Source of the DNA: Streptomyces avermitilis MA-4680 = NBRC 14893
GTDB taxonomy: Bacteria > Actinomycetota > Actinomycetes > Streptomycetales > Streptomycetaceae
Assembly (NCBI RefSeq): GCF_000009765.2
Contig: NC_003155.5
Span: forward strand, 2,604,001-2,668,000
Length of the DNA: 64,000 nt
Direction of reading: 5' to 3'
The first letter of the stretch is position 1. Each line of letters starts with the position of its first letter. This document shows positions 23,917 to 34,741 of the stretch, one piece after another. The translations under genes were made by a program, and so were the position numbers. The notes beneath the pieces are model-generated. The model was not told the DNA's origin and did no database searches. It saw nothing but the letters and a program-made list of their open reading frames with translations.

Positions 23917-25322
23917 TCCGTATGCATCGGCACGACGGCGTCCGAACCCCAGCGGGGCTCACCCGAATGCGAGCGCACGGGCGCGTACCGCCCCGCGAGT
24001 TCGAACGCGGCGAGCACCACGCGCGTCTGGTACTCGACCTGGTGGCCGACCGGGACCCAGCGCGCCCCGTAGCCGTCGCGGTAGTCGGCGCACCACTCGT
24101 CGATGAGCCGGTCCAGCTCGGGGAGGACGTCGGACGCCGCGGCTCCGGCGGCCGTGGCGAGTTGGCGCAGCAGCCCGGCGGTCCGCAGGGCGACCCGGCG
24201 GCCCGAGATGCCCAGCGCGGTCAGCCGGGCGGTGTTGAGCGGCGGCAGCGGCCGGCCCGTGCCGTCGAACGTGTCGGGATCCCAGGAGTCGGCGAGCCCG
24301 GGGCCGACCAGTAAATAGTCGTCGACCGGGGCGAGCAGACTGGCGGTGTCGGGGGTGGCGGCGAGCCGCGGCCGGATCCGGGCGAGGATGTCCTCCAGAA
24401 GGCCCGTGTCGCGGCGCAGGGTGCGGCTGACGGCGCGCAGGACCGCGTCGGCGTCGCCGGGCGGTGAGCCGTCCTCCACAGCCGCCACGCCCCACATGGG
24501 CGCCTCGACGACCGCCGTCACGGTGCCGTAGCGCTGCGGGTGGAACCAGGTGGATTCGACCGCGGCCTCCGTGATGGCGGCGGCCAGGTCGCCGCGGCGC
24601 GGCGGTGGGATGCGGTAGACGGCGGGGCCCAGGGGCGGCCAGTACAGGGTGTCGTAGGGGCCGAGTTCGCGCGGGATGCCGAACCGGGCGGCGGTGCCTG
24701 CGACGCGCTGGGCGAGGCCGGGCAGGTCCTGGGTCAGTTCGACGAAGCCGCCGCCGACGTCCACGCCGTGCAGGGAGCACTGGAAGAAGGGCCGCAGCTC
24801 GTCCTGGAGGTCGAGGAGGGCGCGGGTTTCGGGCAGGGCGGCCCGCTCGGCGCCGTCGGGCAGCCACTCGGGCTGCTCCAGGAAGCCCGGGCGGAAGAAG
24901 TGCCGGAAGTAGTGGCCGAGGGTGTACGGGCCCGACAGCCAGCCCTCGTTGCGGCGCGCGCCGTCGGGGTCGAGGCAGAGCAGCAGGTTCCAGGTGGCGT
25001 CGGCGCCCTCGGCCGGCCCGGGGCCGGCCAGGACCCGCTCGGCGAGGCGCAGGGCGGTGGCGCCGCCCACGGGTTCGTTGGCGTGCGGTCCGGCGACGAC
25101 GAGGGCGTGGCGGGTGCCGTGGCCGACGGACAGCAGCCACAAGGGCGTGCCGCCCCGGGACGTGCCCACGCGGCGCAGCCGGGCGTCGCCCGGACGGCGG
25201 GCGACGAGCGCGGCAGCCCGCGCGGCCAGTTCGTCGACAGTCGGGTAGCGAAGGAGTGGCGGCAGGGCGCACCTCCACTCATGTGGTGCCGTCGGTTCAC
25301 CTGGTGTGCATGGTGTACGCAC
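23913..25322 (-). CDS. M14 family zinc carboxypeptidase (paralogue 2)
   Basis: 469 residues from the GTG at 25322; a CTG at 25265 with GGAGG six bases upstream would give a protein starting at PPLLRYPTVDEL, which lines up exactly with paralogue 1. Zinc ligands lie in VVAGPHANEPVGG and CSLHGVDVGG and the catalytic Glu in TAVVEAPMW. Overall it resembles the protein encoded at 22186-23436 along its whole length, so the pair arose by duplication with inversion. No clear signal peptide. The inhibitor gene follows with a 4-base overlap, making a two-gene operon. Confidence 0.83.
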   Translation of the reverse strand: MRTPCTPGEPTAPHEWRCALPPLLRYPTVDELAARAAALVARRPGDARLRRVGTSRGGTPLWLLSVGHGTRHALVVAGPHANEPVGGATALRLAERVLAGPGPAEGADATWNLLLCLDPDGARRNEGWLSGPYTLGHYFRHFFRPGFLEQPEWLPDGAERAALPETRALLDLQDELRPFFQCSLHGVDVGGGFVELTQDLPGLAQRVAGTAARFGIPRELGPYDTLYWPPLGPAVYRIPPPRRGDLAAAITEAAVESTWFHPQRYGTVTAVVEAPMWGVAAVEDGSPPGDADAVLRAVSRTLRRDTGLLEDILARIRPRLAATPDTASLLAPVDDYLLVGPGLADSWDPDTFDGTGRPLPPLNTARLTALGISGRRVALRTAGLLRQLATAAGAAASDVLPELDRLIDEWCADYRDGYGARWVPVGHQVEYQTRVVLAAFELAGRYAPVRSHSGEPRWGSDAVVPMHTE

Positions 25323-25484
25323 AGTCAGTCACGGCTCGGCAGGTACGTCAACACCGCCCGGGGCGAGGGAAGGCCGGGCGGACACGGCACGTGACACCGG
25401 GGCGGGGTCTCGCTCCGGCGCGGCCCGCCGTGCACACCGGGCGGCGCAACGCGCACCCTGGTGCGGGGCGCCGACCGCCGTCGG

Positions 25485-26036
25485 CTACTCCGTCGCGAGC
25501 CGAAAGGCCATGTTCCCGAAGCTCACCTGGTCGCCGTCACGGACGACCGCGGCGCCGATCACGTGACGCCCGTTCACCGTCGTGCCGTTGGTGGATCCCA
25601 GGTCGCGCAGCACCCACAGGCCGCCCTGGCGGCTGAGTTCGGCATGCACACGCGAGACGGTGTCGTGACTGAGCCTCAGACCGCTGGCGGGGTCGCGGCC
25701 TATCCGCAGCGGGTGCGTGCTGCCGGGGTGCGGCAGGAGCAGCTTGGGGAGCCGCTCGGCCTGCCAGGCCCTGCGCAGCCGTACGGTGAAGCCGGAGACC
25801 GCCTCGACCGTGCCGAACACCAGCCGCGACACGCGCTTCTCGGCGGGCAGGTCGGCGGTGAGCGCGGCCAGTTCGGCGGGCTGGCGGGCGACCAGCGCCA
25901 GTTCCATGCGCCGGATGAACGTGTCGTGCGAGAGGCGTCCCAGGGCTACGCCGTCGCGGAGCACCTTCAGCGCCCTGTCGCGCTCGGCGTCCGACAGCCG
26001 CGCGGGGTACGTGTGGAACTCGAAAGACGACGTCAC
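25485..26036 (-). CDS. DUF1707 and FHA domain protein
   Basis: 183 residues from the GTG at 26034-26036 (VTSSFEFHTYPARLSDAERD). Residues 10-60 form a DUF1707 domain (LSDAERDRALKVLRDGVALG, with RLSHDTFIRRMELAL). Residues 100-183 form a forkhead-associated domain with RIGRDPASGLRLSHDTVSRVHAELS and DLGSTNGTTVNG, carrying the Arg, Ser and Asn that read phosphothreonine. It should be a cytoplasmic adaptor for a Ser/Thr kinase pathway. No ribosome site is visible before the start, so leaderless translation or another start is possible. It is divergent from treZ. Confidence 0.85.
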   Translation of the reverse strand: MTSSFEFHTYPARLSDAERDRALKVLRDGVALGRLSHDTFIRRMELALVARQPAELAALTADLPAEKRVSRLVFGTVEAVSGFTVRLRRAWQAERLPKLLLPHPGSTHPLRIGRDPASGLRLSHDTVSRVHAELSRQGGLWVLRDLGSTNGTTVNGRHVIGAAVVRDGDQVSFGNMAFRLATE

Positions 26037-26208
26037 GCAGGTGATTGTCGGGCAGTCGGGCCAGGGTGTCCAGAAAACCCCGGAAACGGACGTCGTCTCC
26101 GTCAGGGTCGTTCCGCGTGGCAAAAGGGTCGATTCAACGGCGAATTGATCTCGATTGACGCACCATGGACTGGCTACATCACGATGAGCAGACGAGGGGG
26201 AACCGTCC

Positions 26209-27954
26209 GTGCAGTTCGAGGTGTGGGCACCACAGGCCGCCCGGGTGACGCTCCACTGCGGCGGCGCCACGCGCGCGTTGGCGCGCGACGAGGAGCGCGA
26301 CGGCTGGTGGAAGGGCGACGCGGAGGCCGGGGACGGCACGCGGTACGGGTTCGCCCTGGACGACGGTGCCGTGCTGCCCGACCCGCGCTCGCGCCGCCAG
26401 CCGGACGGCCCGGACGGGCTGAGCGCGGTGGTCGACCACGGGCGGTACGCGTGGCGTGCCGACCGGCCCGGGCGCGGGCTGCCGGGCGCGGTGCTGTACG
26501 AGCTGCACGTGGGCACGTACACGCGGGAGGGCACGCTGGACGCGGCCGCCGAGCGGCTCGGGCATCTCGTGGAACTGGGCGTGACCCATGTGGAGCTGAT
26601 GCCGCTGTGCCCGTTCCCCGGCCGGCACGGCTGGGGGTACGAGGGCGTCTCCCTGTGGGCGGTGCACGAGCCGTACGGCGGGCCCGAGGCACTGAAGCGG
26701 TTCGTCGACCGGGCGCACGAGCTCGGCCTGGGCGTCGTCCTCGACGTCGTGCACAACCATCTGGGCCCGTCCGGCAACTGTCTGCCCGCGTTCGGGCCGT
26801 ACTTCACGGACACCCATCACACGCCGTGGGGCGCCGCCGTGAACCTGGACGCGCCCGGCTCGGACGAGGTGCGCGCCTATCTGGTCGGCAGCGCGCTGGC
26901 CTGGCTGCGGGACTACCGGGTCGACGGGCTGCGCCTGGACGCGGTGCACGCGCTGTGCGACACGCGCGCGTGCCACTTCCTGGAGGAGCTGTCGACGGCG
27001 GTGGACGCCCTCGCTGCCGACCAGGACCGGCCGCTCTTCCTGGTCGCCGAGTCCGACCTGAACGACCCGCGGCTCGTCACTCCCCGGCACGAGGGCGGCC
27101 TCGGTCTGCACGCGCAGTGGAACGACGACTTCCACCACGCCCTGCACACCGCGCTGACGGGCGAGTCGCAGGGCTACTACGAGGACTTCGCCCGGGCCCC
27201 CTTCGCGGCACTGGCGAAGACGCTGACGGGCGGCTTCTTCCACGACGGCACGTACTCGACGTTCCGGGGCCGGTGCCACGGCCGCCCGCTGGACCGTACG
27301 CGCGTGTCCGCGCACCGGCTGCTCGGCTATGCGCAGACCCACGACCAGGTCGGCAACCGCGCCCAGGGAGACCGTCTTTCGGCGTCCCTGTCCCCCGGGC
27401 TGCTGGCATGCGCGGCGACGCTGACGCTCACCTCCGCCTTCACGCCGATGCTGTTCATGGGCGAGGAGTGGGCCGCGGGCACCCCCTGGCAGTTCTTCAC
27501 CGACCACACCGATCCCGAACTCGCGGAGGCCGTACGCCGGGGCAGGCGGCGGGAGTTCGCGGCGCACGGGTGGGCCGAGGAGGACGTCCCCGACCCGCAG
27601 GACCCGGCGACCCGCGACCGCTCCTGCCTCGACTGGGCGGAACCGGAAAGCGGCATCCACGCGCGCGTGCTGGCCTGGTACCGCGGCCTGATCACCCTGC
27701 GCCACCACGAGGCGGACCTCTCGGACCCCGACCTCACCGACGTCAAGGTCGCGTACGACGAGGAGGCGCGGTGGATCGCCTTCCGCCGCGGCGACGTACG
27801 CGTGGCCGTCAATCTGTCCAAGGAGCCCGCGCGGATCCCGCTCGGTCTCGCCCACGCGCGCGTGCTGGCCGCGTGGGAGCCGGTGGAGACCCCGGGCGCG
27901 GACGGGGTACTGGAGCTGCCGGGCGAGTCGTCGGTGGTGCTCACGCAGGCGTGA
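26209..27954 (+). CDS. treZ: Malto-oligosyltrehalose trehalohydrolase TreZ
   Basis: 581 residues from the GTG at 26209 (MQFEVWAPQAARVTLHCGGA), with GGGGGA about seven bases upstream. The N-terminal E-set domain precedes a GH13 barrel: VVLDVVHNHLGPSGN, DGLRLDAVHAL (nucleophile Asp), LVAESDLNDP (acid Glu) and YAQTHDQVGNRAQGDRL, the last two in the TreZ form. TreZ releases free trehalose from the product of TreY. With glgX and treY in the same window, the whole glycogen-to-trehalose route is encoded. A 30-bp palindrome follows 40 bases after the stop. Confidence 0.95.
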   Translation: MQFEVWAPQAARVTLHCGGATRALARDEERDGWWKGDAEAGDGTRYGFALDDGAVLPDPRSRRQPDGPDGLSAVVDHGRYAWRADRPGRGLPGAVLYELHVGTYTREGTLDAAAERLGHLVELGVTHVELMPLCPFPGRHGWGYEGVSLWAVHEPYGGPEALKRFVDRAHELGLGVVLDVVHNHLGPSGNCLPAFGPYFTDTHHTPWGAAVNLDAPGSDEVRAYLVGSALAWLRDYRVDGLRLDAVHALCDTRACHFLEELSTAVDALAADQDRPLFLVAESDLNDPRLVTPRHEGGLGLHAQWNDDFHHALHTALTGESQGYYEDFARAPFAALAKTLTGGFFHDGTYSTFRGRCHGRPLDRTRVSAHRLLGYAQTHDQVGNRAQGDRLSASLSPGLLACAATLTLTSAFTPMLFMGEEWAAGTPWQFFTDHTDPELAEAVRRGRRREFAAHGWAEEDVPDPQDPATRDRSCLDWAEPESGIHARVLAWYRGLITLRHHEADLSDPDLTDVKVAYDEEARWIAFRRGDVRVAVNLSKEPARIPLGLAHARVLAAWEPVETPGADGVLELPGESSVVLTQA

Positions 27955-27993
27955 CGGGCGGTGGCGGGTGGGTTGGGGCGGCGCGTATGCGCT

Positions 27994-28023
27994 TGCGTAA
28001 ACGCTTGCGCAAGCGTTTACGCA
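27994..28023. terminator. 30-bp perfect palindrome after treZ (terminator or operator)
   Basis: TGCGTAAACGCTTGC is followed immediately by its exact reverse complement. It lies between the ends of two convergent genes, 40 bases from treZ and 41 from the phosphotransferase, so a bidirectional terminator is the simplest reading. It is AT-richer than the other terminators in the window, has no loop other than its central bases, and contains CGCTTGCGCAAGCG, which resembles a LacI-family operator core. A third CGCTTGCG copy precedes it at 27990. Confidence 0.5.
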
Positions 28024-28063
28024 TCGTCCGTCACGTCACCTCTCGCCGCCCCGCCGGACAGGT

Positions 28064-28999
28064 CTAGAGCGTCTCGTCCCCCGGCAGTTCCGTGACCCGT
28101 TCCAGGAGGATCGCCTCCCAGGCGCGCCGCAGTCGGGTGCGCAGAAGCGGGAGGGGGCTGTCGTCGCGTCCCTGGAGACGGTCGGCGAGGCGGACGAGGG
28201 TGTCGCAGCGGGTGAGCCACAGGCCGCGCAGACAGGGGCGGGCGCCGTAGCCGGCGAGGGTGGCGGCACGTACGGCGGCGGGGGCGCCCACGGCGATGGC
28301 CAGCCCGGCGATGTCCTCGGCGGGGTCGCCGATCACCGCGTCGGTCCAGTCGAGGACGCCGCGCACCCGGCCGTCGCCGCTCACCACGAGGTGTTCGCCC
28401 TTGAGGGCGTGGTGCACGAGGACCGCCGCACCGGGCTGCGCGGCGAGCTGCACCGCCGCCGGCGCCGTGAGCTGACCGAGGCGGTCCGCGTCGAACTCGT
28501 CGGCCCCGGAGAGGTACTGGGCGGCGTCCTCCGCGACCGTCCGCAGCGCTTCGAGGGAACGCGGCACCGCGCGCGGGACGCCGAGCGGCTCCGCCTGTCG
28601 TACGGGCACCTCGCGCAACCCGGTGAGCAGCGCCGCGAGGTCCGCCTCACCGACCGCCGAGACGGCATGCTCCTCTCCGCCGGCGCCGGGCAGCCTGGTG
28701 TCGAGGGTGTAGGCCAGCCCCGTGGCCCACTCGCCGTGCGCGACGCTCGCCGGGACCGCGACCCCGATGTGCGGCCGGACCAGGTCGCGCAGCCGCAGCT
28801 CGCGACGCAGGCGTACGGACGCGTCACGGTCGGGGGCGAGCCGCAGCACATGGCGCGTACCGACCCACCAGGTGGAGTGCTCACCGCCCGCGGCGACGGG
28901 CCGCACCTCCGGTCCCGCTCCGTCCGCGGGGCCGTCGGCGAGCACGGAACGGACCAGTCTGCGGATGCTGTCCGCCGTCGGTGTCGGTGCCTGGGTCAT
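28064..28999 (-). CDS. Phosphotransferase-like protein with degenerate catalytic loop
   Basis: 311 residues of the aminoglycoside phosphotransferase/choline kinase fold: N-lobe GEHSTWWVGTRHVLRLAPDR, C-lobe GVLDWTDAVIGDPAEDIAGL with the metal-binding Asp. The catalytic loop, normally H-G-D-L-H-P-G-N, reads HHALKGEH at residues 196-203: the catalytic Asp is Ala and the metal-binding Asn is His. It is therefore either a pseudokinase or a variant enzyme. Encoded 43 bases downstream of the M24 peptidase on the same strand, probably in one operon. Confidence 0.78.
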   Translation of the reverse strand: MTQAPTPTADSIRRLVRSVLADGPADGAGPEVRPVAAGGEHSTWWVGTRHVLRLAPDRDASVRLRRELRLRDLVRPHIGVAVPASVAHGEWATGLAYTLDTRLPGAGGEEHAVSAVGEADLAALLTGLREVPVRQAEPLGVPRAVPRSLEALRTVAEDAAQYLSGADEFDADRLGQLTAPAAVQLAAQPGAAVLVHHALKGEHLVVSGDGRVRGVLDWTDAVIGDPAEDIAGLAIAVGAPAAVRAATLAGYGARPCLRGLWLTRCDTLVRLADRLQGRDDSPLPLLRTRLRRAWEAILLERVTELPGDETL

Positions 29000-29042
29000 G
29001 GTCGCGCCGTTGTCGTCTCGGGGGCGTGAGGGGGGTGGTCGG

Positions 29043-30188
29043 TCAGTCGACGATCACCAGCTCGCGGGAGGTGTTGTTGAGGCGGCGTCCGCCGTCGTCG
29101 GTCACCGTCACGATGTCCTCGATGCGTACGCCGAAGCGGCCGGGCAGATAGACGCCCGGCTCCACGGAGAAGCACATCCCGGGTACGAGGGCCCGCTGTT
29201 CGCCCTCGATCATGTACGGCGGCTCGTGCGTGGTGACGCCGATGCCGTGGCCCGTGCGGTGGATGAAGCGGTCGCCGTAGCCGGCGTCGGCGATGACCGC
29301 GCGGGCGGCCCGGTCCACGTCCTGGCAGGCGACGCCCGGTCGCACCGCGCGGAAGCCCGCCTCCTGGGCCGCGCGCACCAGGTCGTGCACCTTGCGCTCC
29401 TCCTCGTCGGGCTCGCCGACGTGGACCGTGCGCGAGGTGTCGGAGCCGTAGCCGTGCTTGAGCCCGCCGAAGTCGAGGACGACCATGTCGCCGCGCTCGA
29501 TGACGCGGTCGCCCGCCTCGTGGTGCGGATTGGCTCCGTTCGGGCCGGAGCCGACCACCGTGAAGTCGACCTGGGAGTGCCCGAACTGCCGTAGCAGTTC
29601 GGCGAGATCGGCGGCGACGTCCGTCTCACGGCGCCCGGCGAAGGGAACCTTCCGGATCTCCTCGAACGTGGCGTCCGCGGCCGCGCCGGCGGCCGCCAGC
29701 CGCTCCAGTTCCGCGGCGTCCTTGACGGCCCGCAGCATCGGCAGCGCCTCGGTGAGCGCGACGTAGCGCGTGCCGGGCAGCCGGCCGCTCAGGCCGAGCA
29801 GGTGCATGGCCCAGGCGTTGTCGCTGATGCCGAAGCGGCCGGACCGGTCGAGGAGGGTCGCGGCCGCCTCGTACGGGTCCTTGCCGTCGGTCCAGTCGCG
29901 CAGCGTCAGCGCGGGCGCGCCGGCCGCCTCCGCCGCGTCGGGCGCCTCCAGGGTGGGCACGACCAGGACGGGGTCGTGTCCGGCCCGCAGCACCAGCAGG
30001 GTGAGCCGCTCGGTCTCGACCGGCCGGTACCCCGTCAGCCACACCAGGTCCGGGCCGGGTGCGACCAGTACGCCGTCGAGACCGGCGTCCGCGGCGGACT
30101 GTGCCGCGCGCCGCATCCGGGCCGCGTAGTCGGCGGCGGTGAAGGGTGCGGGGTCGCCGGTGCCGGGGGGCGCGGGCGTGCCGGTCAT
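29043..30188 (-). CDS. M24 family Xaa-Pro aminopeptidase
   Basis: 381 residues from the ATG at 30188, with GGAGG six bases upstream. An N-terminal creatinase-like domain (residues 15-145) precedes the pita-bread catalytic domain. The five metal ligands of M24 enzymes can be seen: Asp in VVLDFGG, Asp in GSDTSRTV, His in HRTGHGIG, Glu in FSVEPGVYL and Glu in VRIEDIV. Such enzymes remove an N-terminal residue before proline. No signal peptide, so cytoplasmic. The phosphotransferase-like gene follows 43 bases downstream. Confidence 0.92.
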   Translation of the reverse strand: MTGTPAPPGTGDPAPFTAADYAARMRRAAQSAADAGLDGVLVAPGPDLVWLTGYRPVETERLTLLVLRAGHDPVLVVPTLEAPDAAEAAGAPALTLRDWTDGKDPYEAAATLLDRSGRFGISDNAWAMHLLGLSGRLPGTRYVALTEALPMLRAVKDAAELERLAAAGAAADATFEEIRKVPFAGRRETDVAADLAELLRQFGHSQVDFTVVGSGPNGANPHHEAGDRVIERGDMVVLDFGGLKHGYGSDTSRTVHVGEPDEEERKVHDLVRAAQEAGFRAVRPGVACQDVDRAARAVIADAGYGDRFIHRTGHGIGVTTHEPPYMIEGEQRALVPGMCFSVEPGVYLPGRFGVRIEDIVTVTDDGGRRLNNTSRELVIVD

Positions 30189-30706
30189 CCATGGCCTCCG
30201 TAGGTCGCGGTGTCCCAGGGTCTACGGGCAGCATCCTCCCCCTCCGACGGGGCGTGCGCGAGCCGATTGCGGTGCCGGGGTCGACTTCCCGAGACAATAT
30301 GAGAGTGCCTCTCACATTTTACGAAAGGGTGCCTTCACGGCCCGCGACGGCGACCGGCTGCCGACACACGTCGGGGCGGCTCCGCCGGTGACCGGACGGC
30401 ACCCGCGGCATCCGGCGGGTTCGGGCTGGTCCGTGGCGCCGAGGCTCGACGGGCGAAAAGGGCCGGTCGGCCGCACGAGTGCCGTCCGAGCAGTCGGTCG
30501 CCCGCTCCGCCGCCCTGCCGCGCCGCAGGGCAGCCGAGACCGAACCGGGGCTCCGCCCCGATGGTGCGGGCTCGCGTCGTCGTGCCGGCCGGCGGCGGCC
30601 GTCCGGCATCTCCGGGCTCGCGGGGCATGATGCGGCAGCCGACGCCGTGGCTACGTACGAGCCCCCCGCGACGAGTAGCGGTTGACGAGTCACCTCCCCG
30701 TCGCGG
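30189..30706. other. 518-base region without a recognisable gene
   Basis: No open frame here has conserved segments. The part around 30290-30330 is markedly AT-richer than its surroundings and holds a perfect inverted repeat (30300-30314). The ribosome site of the M24 gene is at its left edge and the end of the PDZ gene at its right. It may be a decayed gene with its promoter left behind. Confidence 0.45.
30300..30314. promoter_or_regulatory. Operator-like inverted repeat TGAGAG-N3-CTCTCA
   Basis: TGAGAG and CTCTCA are perfect inverted arms with TGC between them, in an AT-rich island about 115 bases upstream of the M24 gene. The form suits a TetR- or GntR-type repressor site. No regulator gene is near, and no plus-strand gene follows. 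Confidence 0.4.
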
Positions 30707-31354
30707 CTACGTGACGATCCCCGGTGTCGCCATCAACTGCTGCTGGTTGCCGTTGGCGTGACGCACCGTCAGTGGGACTGCCGTGCCGGGGCGTGCGCCT
30801 GCCACCGCCCGGGCGAGATCGGCGGCCGAGTCGAGACGGGTTCTGCCGAAGGCGAGCAGGATGTCGCCGCGGACCAGGCCCGCCGTGTAGCCCGGACCGG
30901 GGGCATGGACCCCCACCACGAGAGCGCCATTGGACGCGGCGTCCACGGCTTCGACGCCCAGGGTCGCCTTGCCCGGCGCGAGCACGGCGTTCGCACTGCT
31001 GTCGCCCTGCGCGGACTTGGCGCCCATGGACTGCGGTCCGCCGGACACCGACGCCCCCGGACGGCCGGAGGCCGGCGGAACCAGAGGACCCGACGGCCCC
31101 GCCGCTCCCGCACCGCCTCCCGCCTCCGCTGCAAATCCGCCAGCTTGCTATCCGATCACGGTCGCGCCCACGGTGCCGAGGCCGATGCCCGACAGAACGA
31201 GGACCGTCCCGACGAACACGGCGAAGAGCAGGGTCGTCAGCCGCTTGCCCCGTCGGGGCGGAGCGGCATGGGGGCGCCGGGGGGTGCCGGACGCTCGATC
31301 GCCACCGGACTCCTGGCCCGGCATCGGTTTGGGACGCAACGCAGTCTGTTCCAT
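30707..31354 (-). pseudogene. PDZ domain membrane protein interrupted by an in-frame TAG
   Basis: A minus-strand gene begins at the ATG at 31354 (MEQTALRPKPMPG; GGAGG six bases upstream), with a TM segment LTTLLFAVFVGTVLVLSGIG. A TAG at 31150-31148 ends it after VGATVIG. In the same frame, 33 codons on, coding resumes and runs to 30707, containing a PDZ domain: LVRGDILLAFGRTRLDSAAD and AVPLTVRHANG. Just after the TAG another frame reads SKLADLQR, which I recall as part of homologues, so two small compensating deletions may have occurred. Intact relatives are membrane-anchored PDZ proteins. It is either a pseudogene or a sequencing error. Confidence 0.65.
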
Positions 31355-31582
31355 GGATCGCCTCCACAGATGCTCTACCCCGCGCGTCGGCGCACCACGA
31401 TCCACGAACGAGTGAGACTGGGCCCGCGTCACCTCGACACCCTGGCGGGCGCCGGCGGCGCGGGCCGCGGTCCGGCATCCCGCGCAGCCGCACCCCAAGG
31501 CCACCCGTCCCCCTCCGGATCGGGCACACCCGACACCTGACTGCGCCCCTCGCCGACGAGCCGCAGCCGCCTGTCCCCCCCC

Positions 31583-33769
<2,187 letters not shown>

Positions 33770-33961
33770 CTACCCAGGGCCCTTCGGGGACATCCGCGGG
33801 CCGGGACATGATCACACCATCGCGTGAATCGCGGGCGTTCCCGCCCGGCCGTCCCACGCGTGCGTGCCCCGGTTCCACGCCTGCCCGCCGCAGTTCCGCG
33901 CCTGCCTGCCCCGGTGCCACGCCCTCTTGCCACCCCTGCCCGGCCGGGTCACCGTGACAGC

Positions 33962-34741
33962 ATGACCTCCTTCGTGCTGCCCCATGAACTGCACGGCGAC
34001 GGCGCCCACAAGGTGTTCGCGGTGCACGGCTGGTTCGCCGACCGGGCCGCGTACGCGGCGGTGCTGCCGGATCTCGACCGGGCCGCGTTCACGTACGCGC
34101 TGGTGGATCTGCGCGGGTACGGAAGGGCCAAGGACGCGGTCGGCGCGTTCACCACCGCCGAGGCCGCCGCGGACCTCGTCGAGCTGGCCGACCGGCTCGG
34201 CTGGGATCGGTTCTCCGTGATCGGGCACTCCATGGGCGGCACGGTCGCGCAGCGGCTGCTGGCCCTCGCCCCGAAGCGCCTGCGCCGGATCGCGGGGGTG
34301 TCCCCGGTGCCCGCGTCGGGGCTGTCGTTGCCGGCCGACCAGTGGCAGCTGTTCGCGGACGCGGCGCACAAGCCGGAGAACCGGCGCGCGATCATCGACG
34401 TCACCACCGGCGGGCGCCGCCCCGGGGCCTGGCTCGACCGGATGGTCGCCCGCTCCCTCGCGGACAGCGACGCGAAGGCGTTCCGGGCGTGGCTGGACTC
34501 GTGGGCCGGGGAGGACTTCCAGGCGGAGGTCACGGGCGCGGGGGTGCCCGCGCTGGCGGTGACGGGGGCTCTTGACCCGGCGCTGTCGAGCGCGCTGCTC
34601 CGGGACACCTGGATGCGCTGGTACCCGCGCGGCGAGCTGAGGGAGCTGCCCTCGGCCGGGCACTACGCCATGGACGAGGCGCCGCTCGACCTGATCCACG
34701 TGGTGGAGGAGTTCCTCCGGGCCGAGGACGCCGGCGAGTGA
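33962..34741 (+). CDS. Alpha/beta hydrolase
   Basis: 259 residues from the ATG at 33962 (MTSFVLPHELHGDGAHKVFA). Oxyanion loop VHGWFADRAAY, nucleophile elbow SVIGHSMGGTVAQ with the catalytic Ser, and a C-terminal LPSAGHYAMDEAPLDL giving the His; the acid is probably in VTGALDPALS. No signal peptide. Such enzymes hydrolyse esters, lactones or C-C bonds. The stop overlaps the start of the P450 gene by four bases (GTGA), so the two are made together and probably act on the same compound. Confidence 0.85.
   Translation: MTSFVLPHELHGDGAHKVFAVHGWFADRAAYAAVLPDLDRAAFTYALVDLRGYGRAKDAVGAFTTAEAAADLVELADRLGWDRFSVIGHSMGGTVAQRLLALAPKRLRRIAGVSPVPASGLSLPADQWQLFADAAHKPENRRAIIDVTTGGRRPGAWLDRMVARSLADSDAKAFRAWLDSWAGEDFQAEVTGAGVPALAVTGALDPALSSALLRDTWMRWYPRGELRELPSAGHYAMDEAPLDLIHVVEEFLRAEDAGE

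Noticed and set aside
27994..28023. Palindrome as a phage attachment or replication site
   Set aside because: No integrase, tRNA or replication gene is near, and a position between convergent genes fits a terminator better.
30319..30693. Minus-strand frame MTRQPLLVAGG as a gene
   Set aside because: No conserved motif or ribosome site; composition matches shadow frames.
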